Of a DNA stretch of 64,000 bases, positions 17,968 to 26,305 are shown one piece after another (within the stretch, counting starts at the first letter, position 1; each line of letters begins with the position of its first letter). Under the pieces are notes generated by a model. That model was not told the origin of the DNA. It made no database searches and saw nothing but the letters and a program-made list of their open reading frames with translations. This DNA comes from Burkholderia ambifaria AMMD (GTDB lineage: Bacteria > Pseudomonadota > Gammaproteobacteria > Burkholderiales > Burkholderiaceae): positions 1,860,001 through 1,924,000 of the forward strand of contig NC_008391.1 of the NCBI RefSeq assembly GCF_000203915.1, written 5' to 3'. The position numbers and the translations under genes were made by a program.

Positions 17968-19365
17968 ATGAACCTGAACGATCAGATCGATTCGCTCAAC
18001 GCGGGCGTCGATCAGCTGCTCCACGATCACCACGCCGCGCAGCAGGCGGCACGCAGCGCGGAAGCGTTCGCGCGCGCCGCCGCGGCGGAAGCCCAGGCCG
18101 CCGCCGAGCGTCACGCCGCGGCGGAGACCGAAGCGCTGGCCGCCGCGCAGCGCCACACGGCCGCCGCCGCCGACGCCACAGCCGCGCAGCAGCGCCACAC
18201 CGATGCCACCGCCGCGGCCGAAGCCGCCGCCCAACGCCACAACGAAGCCGCCGCGCAGGCCGAAGCCGCCGTCCAGCGACACACCGAAGCGACCGCGCTG
18301 ACCGAAGCGCTCGCGCAGCGTCACGCGGATGCGGAAGCCGCGTCGCAGCGCCATGCGGCCGCGATCGCCGAAGCCGAGGCGGCCGCGCAACGTCATCACG
18401 CCGCCGCGACCGAAGCGGAAGCCGCCGCGCAGCGTCATGCCGCCGCCACCGCGGAGGCCGCGGCCGCCGCGAAACGCCATGCGGATGCGACCGCCGAAGC
18501 CGAGGCCGCGACGCAACGTCACGCGGCCGCGATCGCCGAGGCCGAAGCACTCGCGCAGCGTCATCTGCAAGCGATCGCCGAAGCGGAAGCCGCCGCGCAG
18601 CGGCACGCCGATGCGACCGCCGAAGCGCAAGCCATCACGCAACGCCATACCGAAGCCATCGCGCAAGCCGACGCGGCCGCGCAACGCCACGCGCAGGCCA
18701 CTGCCGAAGCCGAGGCCGTCGCGCAACGCCACGGCGAAGCGATCGCGCAGGCCGAAGCGGCCGCCGAGCGTCACGCGAAGGCGATCGCCGACGCGGAAGC
18801 GCTCGTCGAAGCCGTCGTGAAGGACGCGGCGACGAACCTAGCGGCGTCCGACACCGCGATGGCCGTTGCAGCCGTCGCGGCCGAAGTCGTCGAACCGGCC
18901 GTCGAACCCGGTGCCGCGCCAGTTGCCGCCGATGAAGGCGCTGCGGTGCCGGCCGATGCGAGCACCGCCATCGTCGCGACGAACGCCGCCTCCAGCGCGA
19001 TCGAAGTCACTCCCGTCGAAGCAGCGGACACGCCCGCTGACAAGCCCACGCTGCACGTCGCACGCCCGTCGCAGAACGAATTGACGCTGACCGTCAATGG
19101 CCAGTCGATCACGCTGCACCCGGAGCAACTGGGCCAGCTGATCGAGGAACTCGCGCATGCGCGCGCGTCGATGCAGCCGGAACCGCCGCCCGGCATCCCG
19201 GCTGGCTGGCGCTTCGTGACGACGAAGAACCCGATGATGGCCGTGCAGAAGCAGTCGAACGGCGACCGCCTGCTGGTCGCGCGCCACACCGGCTACGGCT
19301 GGGTACCGTTCACGTTCTCGCCGGACGTCGTGATCCAGATGTACATGATGCTGACGCAGCGGTAA
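17968..19365 (+). CDS. Ala-rich protein with 14-residue coiled-coil repeats
   Basis: This 465-residue protein has no recognised catalytic domain. Residues about 36-269 are built of 14-residue units (consensus like AEAEAAAQRHAAAT) with an Arg-His pair closing each unit; 17 such pairs are visible, all 14 apart except one 10-residue unit near residues 120-129. Fourteen residues are two heptads, so a long helical rod or coiled coil is expected. A linker rich in Ala, Val and Pro follows (about 270-365), then a conserved-looking C-terminal domain (about 370-465; LTLTVNGQSITLHPEQ and GWRFVTTKNPMM). No signal peptide or membrane helix is seen. It sits between hpnA and hpnB, which are hopanoid genes, but no function can be assigned. 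Confidence 0.85.
   Translation: MNLNDQIDSLNAGVDQLLHDHHAAQQAARSAEAFARAAAAEAQAAAERHAAAETEALAAAQRHTAAAADATAAQQRHTDATAAAEAAAQRHNEAAAQAEAAVQRHTEATALTEALAQRHADAEAASQRHAAAIAEAEAAAQRHHAAATEAEAAAQRHAAATAEAAAAAKRHADATAEAEAATQRHAAAIAEAEALAQRHLQAIAEAEAAAQRHADATAEAQAITQRHTEAIAQADAAAQRHAQATAEAEAVAQRHGEAIAQAEAAAERHAKAIADAEALVEAVVKDAATNLAASDTAMAVAAVAAEVVEPAVEPGAAPVAADEGAAVPADASTAIVATNAASSAIEVTPVEAADTPADKPTLHVARPSQNELTLTVNGQSITLHPEQLGQLIEELAHARASMQPEPPPGIPAGWRFVTTKNPMMAVQKQSNGDRLLVARHTGYGWVPFTFSPDVVIQMYMMLTQR
18073..18774 (+). repeat. 42-bp tandem repeats coding 14-residue units
   Basis: About 17 degenerate in-frame 42-bp units, each ending in CAR-CGY-CAY codons (Gln-Arg-His) or a close variant. One unit is 30 bp. 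Synonymous differences between units suggest an old array kept by protein-level selection rather than recent slippage. Confidence 0.85.
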
Positions 19366-19385
19366 GCGGGCGCACCACCACCGCA

Positions 19386-19430
19386 AAAGAAACAGCCCGA
19401 TCGGTTCACACCGATCGGGCTGTCTGCTTT
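19386..19430. terminator. Bidirectional terminator between repeat gene and hpnB
   Basis: A perfect 14-bp stem (ACAGCCCGATCGGT and ACCGATCGGGCTGT) with loop TCAC lies between two convergent genes. CTGCTTT follows on the plus strand and TTTCTTTT on the minus strand, so it can end transcription both ways. Confidence 0.85.
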
Positions 19431-19473
19431 CCAAAGTCCGGAAGTCAGCCGGCACACGCCGGCATCCTTCAGT

Positions 19474-20661
19474 TCAACGCTCCACCGGCGCCTGCACCCG
19501 CGCCTTCCACTGGCCGCCCTTGCCGCGCCAATAGCGCCACGCGGACGCGAACGTCGCACCGACGTAGAACAGCGCGACGAGCGGCAACGCGGGCGCCCAC
19601 AGCGGCGAGCGCCGGTAGTAGCGCAGCATCGGCGCATACGCGGTGCACATCGACGCCCACGCGAGCCACGCCGGCCACGCGCGCGCGCCGTACGCCAGCG
19701 CGGCGACGGGCGGCACGAGGTAGATGATCGTCATCCCGAGCAGCGTGCCGGCGAGCAGCAGCGGCGAATAATGGAGCTGCGTGAACGCGGTGCGCGCGAT
19801 CATGTTCCAGATGTCGCGCCAGCTGTCGTACGGACGCAGCGACACGCTGCGATCGGCCAGATCGAGCCGGATCGGATGCCGGCCGCTGCCGCGATGCTTG
19901 ATCTGCGCGGCGAGGCTGCAGTCGTCGATCAGCGCGCCGCGGATCGATTCGATCCCGCCCGCCTCCTCGAGCGCGCTGCGCTTGACCAGCATGCAGCCGC
20001 CCGCGGCGCCGGCCGTCCGGTTGCGCGGATTGTTGATCCACGAGAACGGATAGAGCTTCGCGAAGAAGAACACGAACGCCGGAATCAGCGCCTTCTCCCA
20101 GAACGAATCGCAGCGCAGCCGCACCATCAGCGACACGAGATCGCGCTGTTCGGCCTGCGCGCGCGTGACGAGCTGGGCGACGGCGTCGGGCGGATGGCCG
20201 ATGTCGGCATCCGTCAGCAGCAGGTAGTCGGCCGGCAGCCCGAGCGTGCGCACCGCCGCGATGCCCTGCGACTGCGCCCATACCTTGCCCGACCAGCCGG
20301 ACGGCAGCGGCTTCGCAGCCAGCACCGTCAGGCGCTCGGCGCGGTTGATCGCGAGCGCGGCCGCACGGGCCGCGTCGGCGGTGCCGTCGTCGCTGTGGTC
20401 ATCGACGATGATCAAATGAAAATCGCCCGGATAGTCCTGCTCGAGCAACGACGTCGCCGCCTGGGCGATCACGTCGACCTCGTTGCGCGCCGGCACGACC
20501 GCGACGACGGCCGGCCAGCCAGCCTCGGCCGCCGCGCCGCGCGCCTGCGGCGGCAGCGCCCGCGCGGGCCGCGCGCGCCAGAAACCGCCGCGCGCGACGA
20601 GCAGCACGATCCAGATCAGCAGCGACAGGCCGGACACCAGGAAAGTAATCGCCAGCATCAT
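19474..20661 (-). CDS. hpnB: Hopene-associated glycosyltransferase HpnB
   Basis: This 395-residue family 2 glycosyltransferase has an N-terminal membrane helix (MMLAITFLVSGLSLLIWIVLL), a GT-A core with VVPARNEVDVI, DDHSDDGT and TDADIGH metal/nucleotide motifs, and several C-terminal helices. It matches the HpnB family found with hopanoid genes, whose exact substrate is not settled. The ATG at 20661 has GGAGG eight bases upstream; the open frame to 20778 is unlikely. Confidence 0.9.
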   Translation of the reverse strand: MMLAITFLVSGLSLLIWIVLLVARGGFWRARPARALPPQARGAAAEAGWPAVVAVVPARNEVDVIAQAATSLLEQDYPGDFHLIIVDDHSDDGTADAARAAALAINRAERLTVLAAKPLPSGWSGKVWAQSQGIAAVRTLGLPADYLLLTDADIGHPPDAVAQLVTRAQAEQRDLVSLMVRLRCDSFWEKALIPAFVFFFAKLYPFSWINNPRNRTAGAAGGCMLVKRSALEEAGGIESIRGALIDDCSLAAQIKHRGSGRHPIRLDLADRSVSLRPYDSWRDIWNMIARTAFTQLHYSPLLLAGTLLGMTIIYLVPPVAALAYGARAWPAWLAWASMCTAYAPMLRYYRRSPLWAPALPLVALFYVGATFASAWRYWRGKGGQWKARVQAPVER

Positions 20662-21093
20662 CGGCAAGCCTCCTGCCGGACACCGGCGCGAGCAACGCAG
20701 CCGCCCGCGGCGCACGAGCGGTCGAGCATATTTAGGGTCGAAGTAAAAGCGCCCATGACCGCACAGGCGGCAGGGCAATACGCGTAAGAATCGACGGTCA
20801 TCGAATGGCCTTGAAATGAGCGCGACGCCGGGCAGCCGAACCGGCTGCCCGCGAAAGCGCGCAGTTTACCGGGTTCCGCGCGCGCCAGCGCCGACGCGGC
20901 TCTGCTGTGGATGCAACACGCTAGATACAGCACCAGAGCACGGACGGCCCGATAGGGTTAAAATGCGCGATTAATTCGGGGTTCCGGGGCCTGGCCTGGC
21001 CGGTTCGTTCCTGCCTTCATAACATCAAGCCGGGGCGAGCGAGCCGTGCCAGCTCCTCGAACCCCGGCGTCTGTCGTCGGAGTTCGCTCATAT
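20662..21093. other. 432-bp divergent intergenic region
   Basis: Lies between hpnB (minus) and ispH (plus). A GGTTAAAAT box at 20956-20964, like the one before the repeat-protein gene, is a candidate -10 element for ispH-hpnH. No gene or RNA element was recognised. Confidence 0.35.
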
Positions 21094-22035
21094 ATGCGAG
21101 TCATCCTTGCCCAGCCCCGCGGCTTCTGTGCGGGGGTTGTCCGCGCCATCGAAATCGTCGATCGCGCGCTGCAACAGCACGGCGCGCCGGTCTATGTGCG
21201 TCATGAGATCGTGCATAACCGGCATGTCGTCGAAAATCTGCGTAATAAAGGGGCACGATTCGTTGAGGAACTCGACGAGGTGCCGCACGGCGCCGTGGCG
21301 ATCTTCAGCGCGCACGGTGTCGCCCAGACGGTCGAACGCGACGCCGAAACGCGCGGGCTCGACGTGCTGGACGCCACGTGCCCGCTCGTCACGAAGGTGC
21401 ACGTGCAGGGCCGCCAGTACGTCGCGGCGGGCCGCCGGCTGATCCTGATCGGCCACGCGGGCCATCCGGAAGTCGAAGGCACGATCGGCCAGATTCCGGC
21501 CGAGGTGATCCTCGTGCAGAGCGAGGCAGAAGTCGATACGCTGACGCTGCCGGTCGATACGCCGGTCGCGTACGTGACGCAGACCACCCTGTCGGTCGAC
21601 GACACGCGCGGCATCATCGAAGCGCTGCAGCGCCGGTTCACCGACATCGTCGGCCCGGACACGCGCGACATCTGCTACGCGACGCAGAACCGCCAAGCCG
21701 CCGTGCGCGAGTTGAGCGGCCAGGTCGACGTGCTGCTGGTCGTCGGTGCGACGAACAGCTCGAACTCGAACCGCCTGCGCGAGATCGGCACCGAAAGCGG
21801 CGTGCCGAGCTATCTCGTCGCCGACGGCTCGGAAGTGAAGCCCGAATGGTTCGCGGGCGTGCAGACGGTCGGCCTGACCGCCGGCGCGTCGGCACCCGAG
21901 GAAATGGTTGAGGATGTAATCGGCGCGCTGCGCGCGCTGGGGCCCGTCGATGTCACGACGATGGCGGGCCGTGAAGAAAAAGTCGAATTCAAGTTGCCGG
22001 CGAAGCTTACGCAAGCTGTCGCCCGCGAAGTTTAA
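21094..22035 (+). CDS. ispH: 4-hydroxy-3-methylbut-2-enyl diphosphate reductase IspH
   Basis: This 313-residue iron-sulfur enzyme makes IPP and DMAPP in the last MEP-pathway step. Cluster ligands Cys12 (GFCAGV), Cys96 (DATCPLV) and Cys194 (DICYATQ) and the catalytic Glu126 (GHPEVEGT) are all in place. The ATG at 21094 matches the family start [12 protein letters not shown]; a GTG at 21046 would add 16 residues. The gene is followed after 12 bases by hpnH, linking isoprenoid supply to hopanoid synthesis. Burkholderia often carries a second ispH elsewhere. Confidence 0.95.
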   Translation: MRVILAQPRGFCAGVVRAIEIVDRALQQHGAPVYVRHEIVHNRHVVENLRNKGARFVEELDEVPHGAVAIFSAHGVAQTVERDAETRGLDVLDATCPLVTKVHVQGRQYVAAGRRLILIGHAGHPEVEGTIGQIPAEVILVQSEAEVDTLTLPVDTPVAYVTQTTLSVDDTRGIIEALQRRFTDIVGPDTRDICYATQNRQAAVRELSGQVDVLLVVGATNSSNSNRLREIGTESGVPSYLVADGSEVKPEWFAGVQTVGLTAGASAPEEMVEDVIGALRALGPVDVTTMAGREEKVEFKLPAKLTQAVAREV

Positions 22036-22040
22036 GGAGG
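22034..22040 (+). promoter_or_regulatory. Strong ribosome site setting a TTG start for hpnH
   Basis: A perfect AAGGAGG overlaps the ispH stop codon and lies 7 bases before the TTG at 22048, which fixes the unusual hpnH start. Confidence 0.85.
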
Positions 22041-22047
22041 ACATCTC

Positions 22048-23208
22048 TTGTCTATTCCGCTGCTCCAGCAAGTCCGCGTCGGCGCATACATCATGCGCCA
22101 ACACCTGTCCGGCAACAAACGCTATCCGCTCGCGCTGATGCTCGAGCCGCTGTTCCGCTGCAACCTCGCGTGCAACGGCTGCGGCAAGATCGACTATCCG
22201 GACCCGATCCTGAATCAGCGCCTGTCCGTCGAGGAATGCCTGGGCGCCGTCGACGAGTGCGGCGCGCCCATCGTGTCGATCGCCGGCGGCGAGCCGCTGC
22301 TCCACAAGGAGATGCCGGAGATCGTCAAGGGCATCATGAAGCGCAAGAAATTCGTGTACCTGTGCACGAACGCGCTCCTGATGGAAAAGAAGATGGACGA
22401 CTACGAGCCGAATCCGTACTTCGTCTGGTCGGTCCACCTCGACGGCGACAAGGAGATGCACGACCATTCCGTGTCGCAGGAAGGCGTGTACGACAAGGCG
22501 GTCGCGGCCATCAAGGAAGCGAAGCGCCGCGGCTTCCGCGTGAACATCAACTGCACGCTGTTCAACGATGCGATCCCCGAGCGCGTCGCGAAGTTCTTCG
22601 ACACGCTCGAGCCGATCGGCGTCGACGGCATCACCGTGTCGCCGGGCTACGCATATGAACGCGCGCCGGATCAGCAGCACTTCCTGAACCGCGACAAGAC
22701 GAAGAACCTGTTCCGCGAGATCCTGAAGCGCGGCGAAGGCGGCAAGCGCTGGTCGTTCAGCCAGTCGTCGCTGTTCCTCGACTTCCTGGCCGGCAACCAG
22801 ACGTACAAGTGCACGCCGTGGGGCAACCCCGCACGCACCGTGTTCGGCTGGCAGAAGCCGTGCTATCTGGTCGGCGAAGGTTACGTGAAGACCTTCAAGG
22901 AACTGATGGAAGACACGAACTGGGACAACTACGGCGTCGGCAACTACGAGAAGTGCGCGGACTGCATGGTCCACTGCGGCTTCGAAGCCACCGCCGTGAT
23001 GGACACGATCTCGCATCCACTGAAGGCGCTGCGCGTGAGCAAGAAGGGCATCAAGACCGACGGCCCGTTCGCACCGGACATCTCGATCGCGAAGCAGCGT
23101 CCGGCCGAGTACGTGTTCTCGCGCCACGTCGAGATCAAGCTCGACGAAATCCAGCGCGCCGGCAAGGGCAAGCTGCAGAAGCCGGCGAAGTCGGCAACGG
23201 CCGCTTAA
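22048..23208 (+). CDS. hpnH: Adenosylhopane synthase HpnH (radical SAM)
   Basis: This 386-residue radical SAM enzyme joins adenosyl to diploptene to form adenosylhopane, the first step to extended hopanoids. The cluster motif CNLACNGC gives Cys38, Cys42 and Cys45; the SPASM-like C-terminal region has CADCMVHCGFEA. It starts with TTG after a perfect ribosome site and shares a transcript with ispH. A strong terminator follows, so ispH-hpnH is a two-gene operon. Confidence 0.95.
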   Translation: MSIPLLQQVRVGAYIMRQHLSGNKRYPLALMLEPLFRCNLACNGCGKIDYPDPILNQRLSVEECLGAVDECGAPIVSIAGGEPLLHKEMPEIVKGIMKRKKFVYLCTNALLMEKKMDDYEPNPYFVWSVHLDGDKEMHDHSVSQEGVYDKAVAAIKEAKRRGFRVNINCTLFNDAIPERVAKFFDTLEPIGVDGITVSPGYAYERAPDQQHFLNRDKTKNLFREILKRGEGGKRWSFSQSSLFLDFLAGNQTYKCTPWGNPARTVFGWQKPCYLVGEGYVKTFKELMEDTNWDNYGVGNYEKCADCMVHCGFEATAVMDTISHPLKALRVSKKGIKTDGPFAPDISIAKQRPAEYVFSRHVEIKLDEIQRAGKGKLQKPAKSATAA

Positions 23209-23260
23209 GCGCGTGTCGCCACGCGGAGGCTCGCGCCTTCGCGCAGGCAGGCGGCAAGGA

Positions 23261-23297
23261 AGCGCCACGGAGTTCGCTCCGTGGCGCTTTTGTTTTG
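23261..23297 (+). terminator. Intrinsic terminator of ispH-hpnH
   Basis: A perfect 12-bp stem (AGCGCCACGGAG and CTCCGTGGCGCT) with a TTCG tetraloop, followed by TTTTGTTTT. Confidence 0.92.
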
Positions 23298-23365
23298 TCG
23301 GGCCTCGTGAACGGGGCCGCCGCGCATCCGCGCACGCATCGGCATGCGCACGCCGCTCGCCCAGG

Positions 23366-23626
23366 CTAGTGTCGCGACTCCGCCGCCGCGATCAGCTGCC
23401 ATGCGGTCGGGCCGGGATCGAGCAGCGGATCGGACGGCGGATCGAGATCGTGCTGATGGGTTTCCTCGGACGGCAGCGTCTGCCATTTCGCAATGCCGAT
23501 CTCGTCGCCGCACACGGTGCATCGATAGATGCCCGCGATCTTCACTTCGCTGCCCGGCGGCAGGTTCTCGCTGAATGCGCGGCCGATTCCGCACGTGAAA
23601 TAGCCGCCGATCCTGTATAGCGCCAT
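23366..23626 (-). CDS. Small hypothetical protein with one CxxC pair
   Basis: This 86-residue protein begins MALYRIGGYFTCG and has a single C-x2-C (YRCTVCGDE) resembling half a zinc ribbon, plus an acidic, Pro-rich tail. AGGAGG four bases before the ATG at 23626 supports the start; the frame to 23680 is less likely. The isolated cysteines might bind metal in a dimer. It is not recognised. Confidence 0.65.
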   Translation of the reverse strand: MALYRIGGYFTCGIGRAFSENLPPGSEVKIAGIYRCTVCGDEIGIAKWQTLPSEETHQHDLDPPSDPLLDPGPTAWQLIAAAESRH

Positions 23627-23807
23627 CGCTCCTCCTGAGTGAAACGAATGCGTTCGCGCCGACACGCACGATCGTCGCAAACGCGAGGATGGATCGTCAT
23701 CGACCGAACCCGTTCGGCTCGTGTCGTGACATTAGACGGCGAGAGTCAGCCCCCGTGAATGGGACTCGTACGAAACACGGCCCGGGCGTCGGTCGCGTGG
23801 CCGCCGC

Positions 23808-24287
23808 TCAATGCAGCACGGCCGGCTCCCGCATCTTCGCCGCCGCGTGCGCGACCAGCGCCGGCTGTTCGGCCGACGCAAACGTGCAGACGTGATTCCA
23901 TAGCTCGGCGAGCCGGTGTCGCGTGAGCGTCGCGACACACGCGTCGTTCGCGGCGAGCACGCGCTCGAGCACCGCGCATTCGTCGTCGTGCAGCGTCCAT
24001 GCGCCGCTTTGCGCGGCGCGCGCCACGCTCGCGTCGAGCACGCGCTCCGCCTCGACGCAGAGGTCGATGCTCGCATCGGGGGATACCGCATCGTCGAGCG
24101 CGAGGAACACTAGATAGACGCTCGTGCGCAGCCGCATCAGCAACGTTTCGCTGCCGTGCTCGCCGCGCAGTGCGACGAGCGCCATGTGGCATTTCAGCGA
24201 AATGTCGCGCACATGCGCGGGCGGCAGCGGCAGCAGCCACTCGCGCGTCAACGGCGGGCGGCGACGGCCCTTCCGGACGGCCTTCAT
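23808..24287 (-). CDS. Hypothetical protein, helical
   Basis: This 159-residue protein starts MKAVRKGRRRPPLTREWLLPLP, a basic tail followed by largely helical sequence with Leu, Ala and acidic residues. There is no signal peptide or clear DNA-binding motif. The ATG at 24287 has GAGGA upstream and overlaps the stop of the next small gene in an ATGA arrangement, suggesting coupled translation. Two cysteines in the second half are not arranged as a known motif. Function unknown. Confidence 0.65.
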   Translation of the reverse strand: MKAVRKGRRRPPLTREWLLPLPPAHVRDISLKCHMALVALRGEHGSETLLMRLRTSVYLVFLALDDAVSPDASIDLCVEAERVLDASVARAAQSGAWTLHDDECAVLERVLAANDACVATLTRHRLAELWNHVCTFASAEQPALVAHAAAKMREPAVLH

Positions 24288-24496
24288 GATTCGTCCTCGC
24301 TTGCGGCAACGTCGTCCGCATCGAATGCCGGGCACGCGGTGCGGCACGCGACGCCACCGCGGCTTGCGTCGCGATTGCCGTTCGCGCGGCGCCGCGCGCC
24401 ATACACGTCGTCCCGCCGCCGCGTCGCGCACGCCGCCGGCAGCCGGCGGATCAGCGACGCGCGCAACGCGGCGGGGAGTCGGTTCGCGCATGCCAT
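24284..24496 (-). CDS. Small Arg-rich ORF coupled to next gene
   Basis: This 70-residue ORF (MACANRLPAALRASLIRR at the start, acidic tail at the end) has a GGGAG ribosome site seven bases before the ATG and ends in a four-base ATGA overlap with the downstream gene. It may be a real small protein or a leader that couples translation. Composition is typical of GC-rich frames, so caution is needed. Confidence 0.4.
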   Translation of the reverse strand: MACANRLPAALRASLIRRLPAACATRRRDDVYGARRRANGNRDASRGGVACRTACPAFDADDVAASEDES

Positions 24497-24510
24497 GCTC
24501 GTCTCCCGCA

Positions 24511-24885
24511 TCAGAACGTGTTCTCGCCCTTCAGGTAGTACGCGGTCTTCACGAAGAACGCCTTCACCGGATGGCCGCTCTGCGCGTCGCGCGCCGCACG
24601 CTGTTCCATCGCCGCCTTCTCTTCCTGCGAGCGGTCGGGCAACGGGTTGTGCACGCGCTCGAGCGCACGCTGCATCGCGAGCGGATAGTTCTGGTTGCCG
24701 GCCGCCGTCGCACGATAGCCGGCGCGCGTCATCTGCATCAGCTGCACGTCGGTCTCGGCACGCGCCGCCTTCCAGCTCAACGGCGCGGCGTTCTGCCACT
24801 CGGTGTCGACGGACTGCGCGAAGCTCGCGACGGGCAGCACGGCAAGCGCGCCGGACAGAACGGCAAGGGAAACAAGGGATCGCAT
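24511..24885 (-). CDS. Secreted DUF4148-like protein
   Basis: This 124-residue protein has a signal peptide (cleavage after SFA, about residue 23) and the pattern of Burkholderiales DUF4148 proteins: a short mature region with QLMQMTRAGYRATAAGNQNYP, which is usually annotated as periplasmic and of unknown function. The second of two adjacent ATG codons (24885) is better spaced from GGAGG than the first (24888). It lies just upstream of the two small ORFs on the same strand and may share their transcript. Confidence 0.75.
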   Translation of the reverse strand: MRSLVSLAVLSGALAVLPVASFAQSVDTEWQNAAPLSWKAARAETDVQLMQMTRAGYRATAAGNQNYPLAMQRALERVHNPLPDRSQEEKAAMEQRAARDAQSGHPVKAFFVKTAYYLKGENTF

Positions 24886-25378
24886 CATGGCCTCCAGATG
24901 GTTGTTTGCGCATCGATCTCGATGATCGATGCGGTGTAGTCATCGTATGCCGCGAGGCCGTGCGCTTGAATAGCCGATTCCGCAATTGATATTTTCGGCA
25001 CCGGCAGTCGGGGCGCGATCCGCGCATTCGCGACTGCCGCCTGTGCGGAATTTCTTTATTTCATTCAACTACCTGATCGCGTTTTCGCAGACGATTCGAA
25101 TCAGCTCGTGAATCGCCTTTGCAGTTTTCGAAATGACATATTTCCGCCGGGATTTCTGCCGAAGCTTGGCCTGGCAAGGCTTTCGGCGCGATGCAGCATG
25201 CATGGACGCACGCGAGAAAAAACCTATCGAACGAGCCGGTTTCGCTGACGCGCAGCAAATCCTCCGCGCCGATTTACCGTTCTGAGACAAGACGTGTCCG
25301 ACGAGTAAGCGCGATAATTGCGCATCGGCCGTATGTCACGGCTCTCATGCCTTCCCCATTCTTCACTCGAGTTCCGCC
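24886..25378. other. Roughly 490-bp A/T-richer intergenic region
   Basis: Holds the divergent promoters of the DUF4148-like gene and the DOPA-dioxygenase-like gene. Stretches such as ATTGATATTTTCGG (near 24984) and AATTTCTTTATTTCATTC (near 25049) are A/T-rich against the background. Short minus-strand frames here (25061-25290) lack supporting features. Confidence 0.4.
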
Positions 25379-25732
25379 ATGTCCGACATCGACACCACCG
25401 CCATCGACAGTTGGCACGCACACGTCTACTTCGACGCCGCGAGTCGCGACGCGGCCTGGGCGTTTCGCCTCGTCGTCGAAGAACGGTTCGGCGCGATCAT
25501 CGAGCTCGGCCGCTTTCACGAACGCCTCGTCGGCCCGCATCCTGCGTGGTCGTATCAGATCGCGTTCGACGCCGCGCGGTTCGACACCATCGTGCCGTGG
25601 CTCGTGCTGAATCACGGTGCGCTCGACATCTTCCTGCATCCGAACACGAACGACGAACTGCGCGACCACCGCGACAGCGCGGTGTGGATCGGCAAGTCGC
25701 ACGAACTGAATCTCGGCGCGCTGGGAGGCTGA
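25379..25732 (+). CDS. DOPA 4,5-dioxygenase-like protein
   Basis: This 117-residue protein matches the DOPA dioxygenase family: WHAHVYFD near the N-terminus, GPHPAWSYQIAF, and LNHGALDIFLHPNT with conserved histidines that would hold iron. Plant and fungal members open the ring of DOPA in betalain synthesis; bacterial members are small and their substrate is mostly unknown. The start has no strong ribosome site. Confidence 0.85.
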   Translation: MSDIDTTAIDSWHAHVYFDAASRDAAWAFRLVVEERFGAIIELGRFHERLVGPHPAWSYQIAFDAARFDTIVPWLVLNHGALDIFLHPNTNDELRDHRDSAVWIGKSHELNLGALGG

Positions 25733-25840
25733 GGGGCTGACGGCGGCTTGCGCGACATCCACGTTTCGGTTCGCGATGAAACGTCCGGCGGCGTTGCATC
25801 AATACAGTGGTTCCGTTATCCACGCTCGCCGGAACCCGTC

Positions 25841-26272
25841 ATGACCCACGCCGACACCGATGCGCAACGCATCCATCGAGACTGGCACGCCGCCGTCGTC
25901 GCACGCGACCTCGACGCGCTGATGTCGCTGTACGCGGACGACGCGATCCTCGAAACGCCGCTGATCGTCGTCACGCTGCCCGATCGAGGCACGGGCGTGC
26001 TGCACGGCAAGGCCGCGATCGGGGAGTTCTTCGCGGCGGGCCTGCGCAATCCGGGCAACAAGCTCGGACGCTGGCACCGCACGAGCACGTTCTTCTCGAA
26101 CGGGCGGCAACTCATATGGGAATATCCGCGCGAAACGCCGGAAGGCGATCAGGTCGATCTCGTCGAGGTGATGGATCTGCGCGACGGGCTGATCGCGCAT
26201 CACCGCGTCTACTGGGGATGGGTCGGGTTCATCGCGCTGCGCGGCGCGGCACAAGCGGCCGGACGCGAATGA
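25841..26272 (+). CDS. NTF2/SnoaL-like protein
   Basis: This 143-residue protein has the SnoaL/NTF2 cone fold signature: RDWHAAVVARDLDALMSLYADDAILETP, then a beta-rich half ending EVMDLRDGLIAHHRVYWGW. Family members include ketosteroid isomerase-like enzymes and binding proteins. No catalytic role can be fixed. The ATG at 25841 is chosen over the extended frame at 25748. It converges on trhA. Confidence 0.8.
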   Translation: MTHADTDAQRIHRDWHAAVVARDLDALMSLYADDAILETPLIVVTLPDRGTGVLHGKAAIGEFFAAGLRNPGNKLGRWHRTSTFFSNGRQLIWEYPRETPEGDQVDLVEVMDLRDGLIAHHRVYWGWVGFIALRGAAQAAGRE

Positions 26273-26305
26273 CGCGCACCGGGCCGTCCACGCCCACGCT
26301 CACGC

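Noticed and set aside
18073..18774. CRISPR-like appearance of the 42-bp repeats
   Set aside because: Units are contiguous, in frame, and have no unique spacers.
23808..24287. Possible Fis-type regulator
   Set aside because: Short Burkholderia proteins like this are sometimes labelled Fis family, but I see no Fis-like C-terminal helix-turn-helix.
25061..25290. Short minus-strand ORFs in the A/T-richer gap
   Set aside because: Two frames overlap each other and neither has coding-like composition or a ribosome site.
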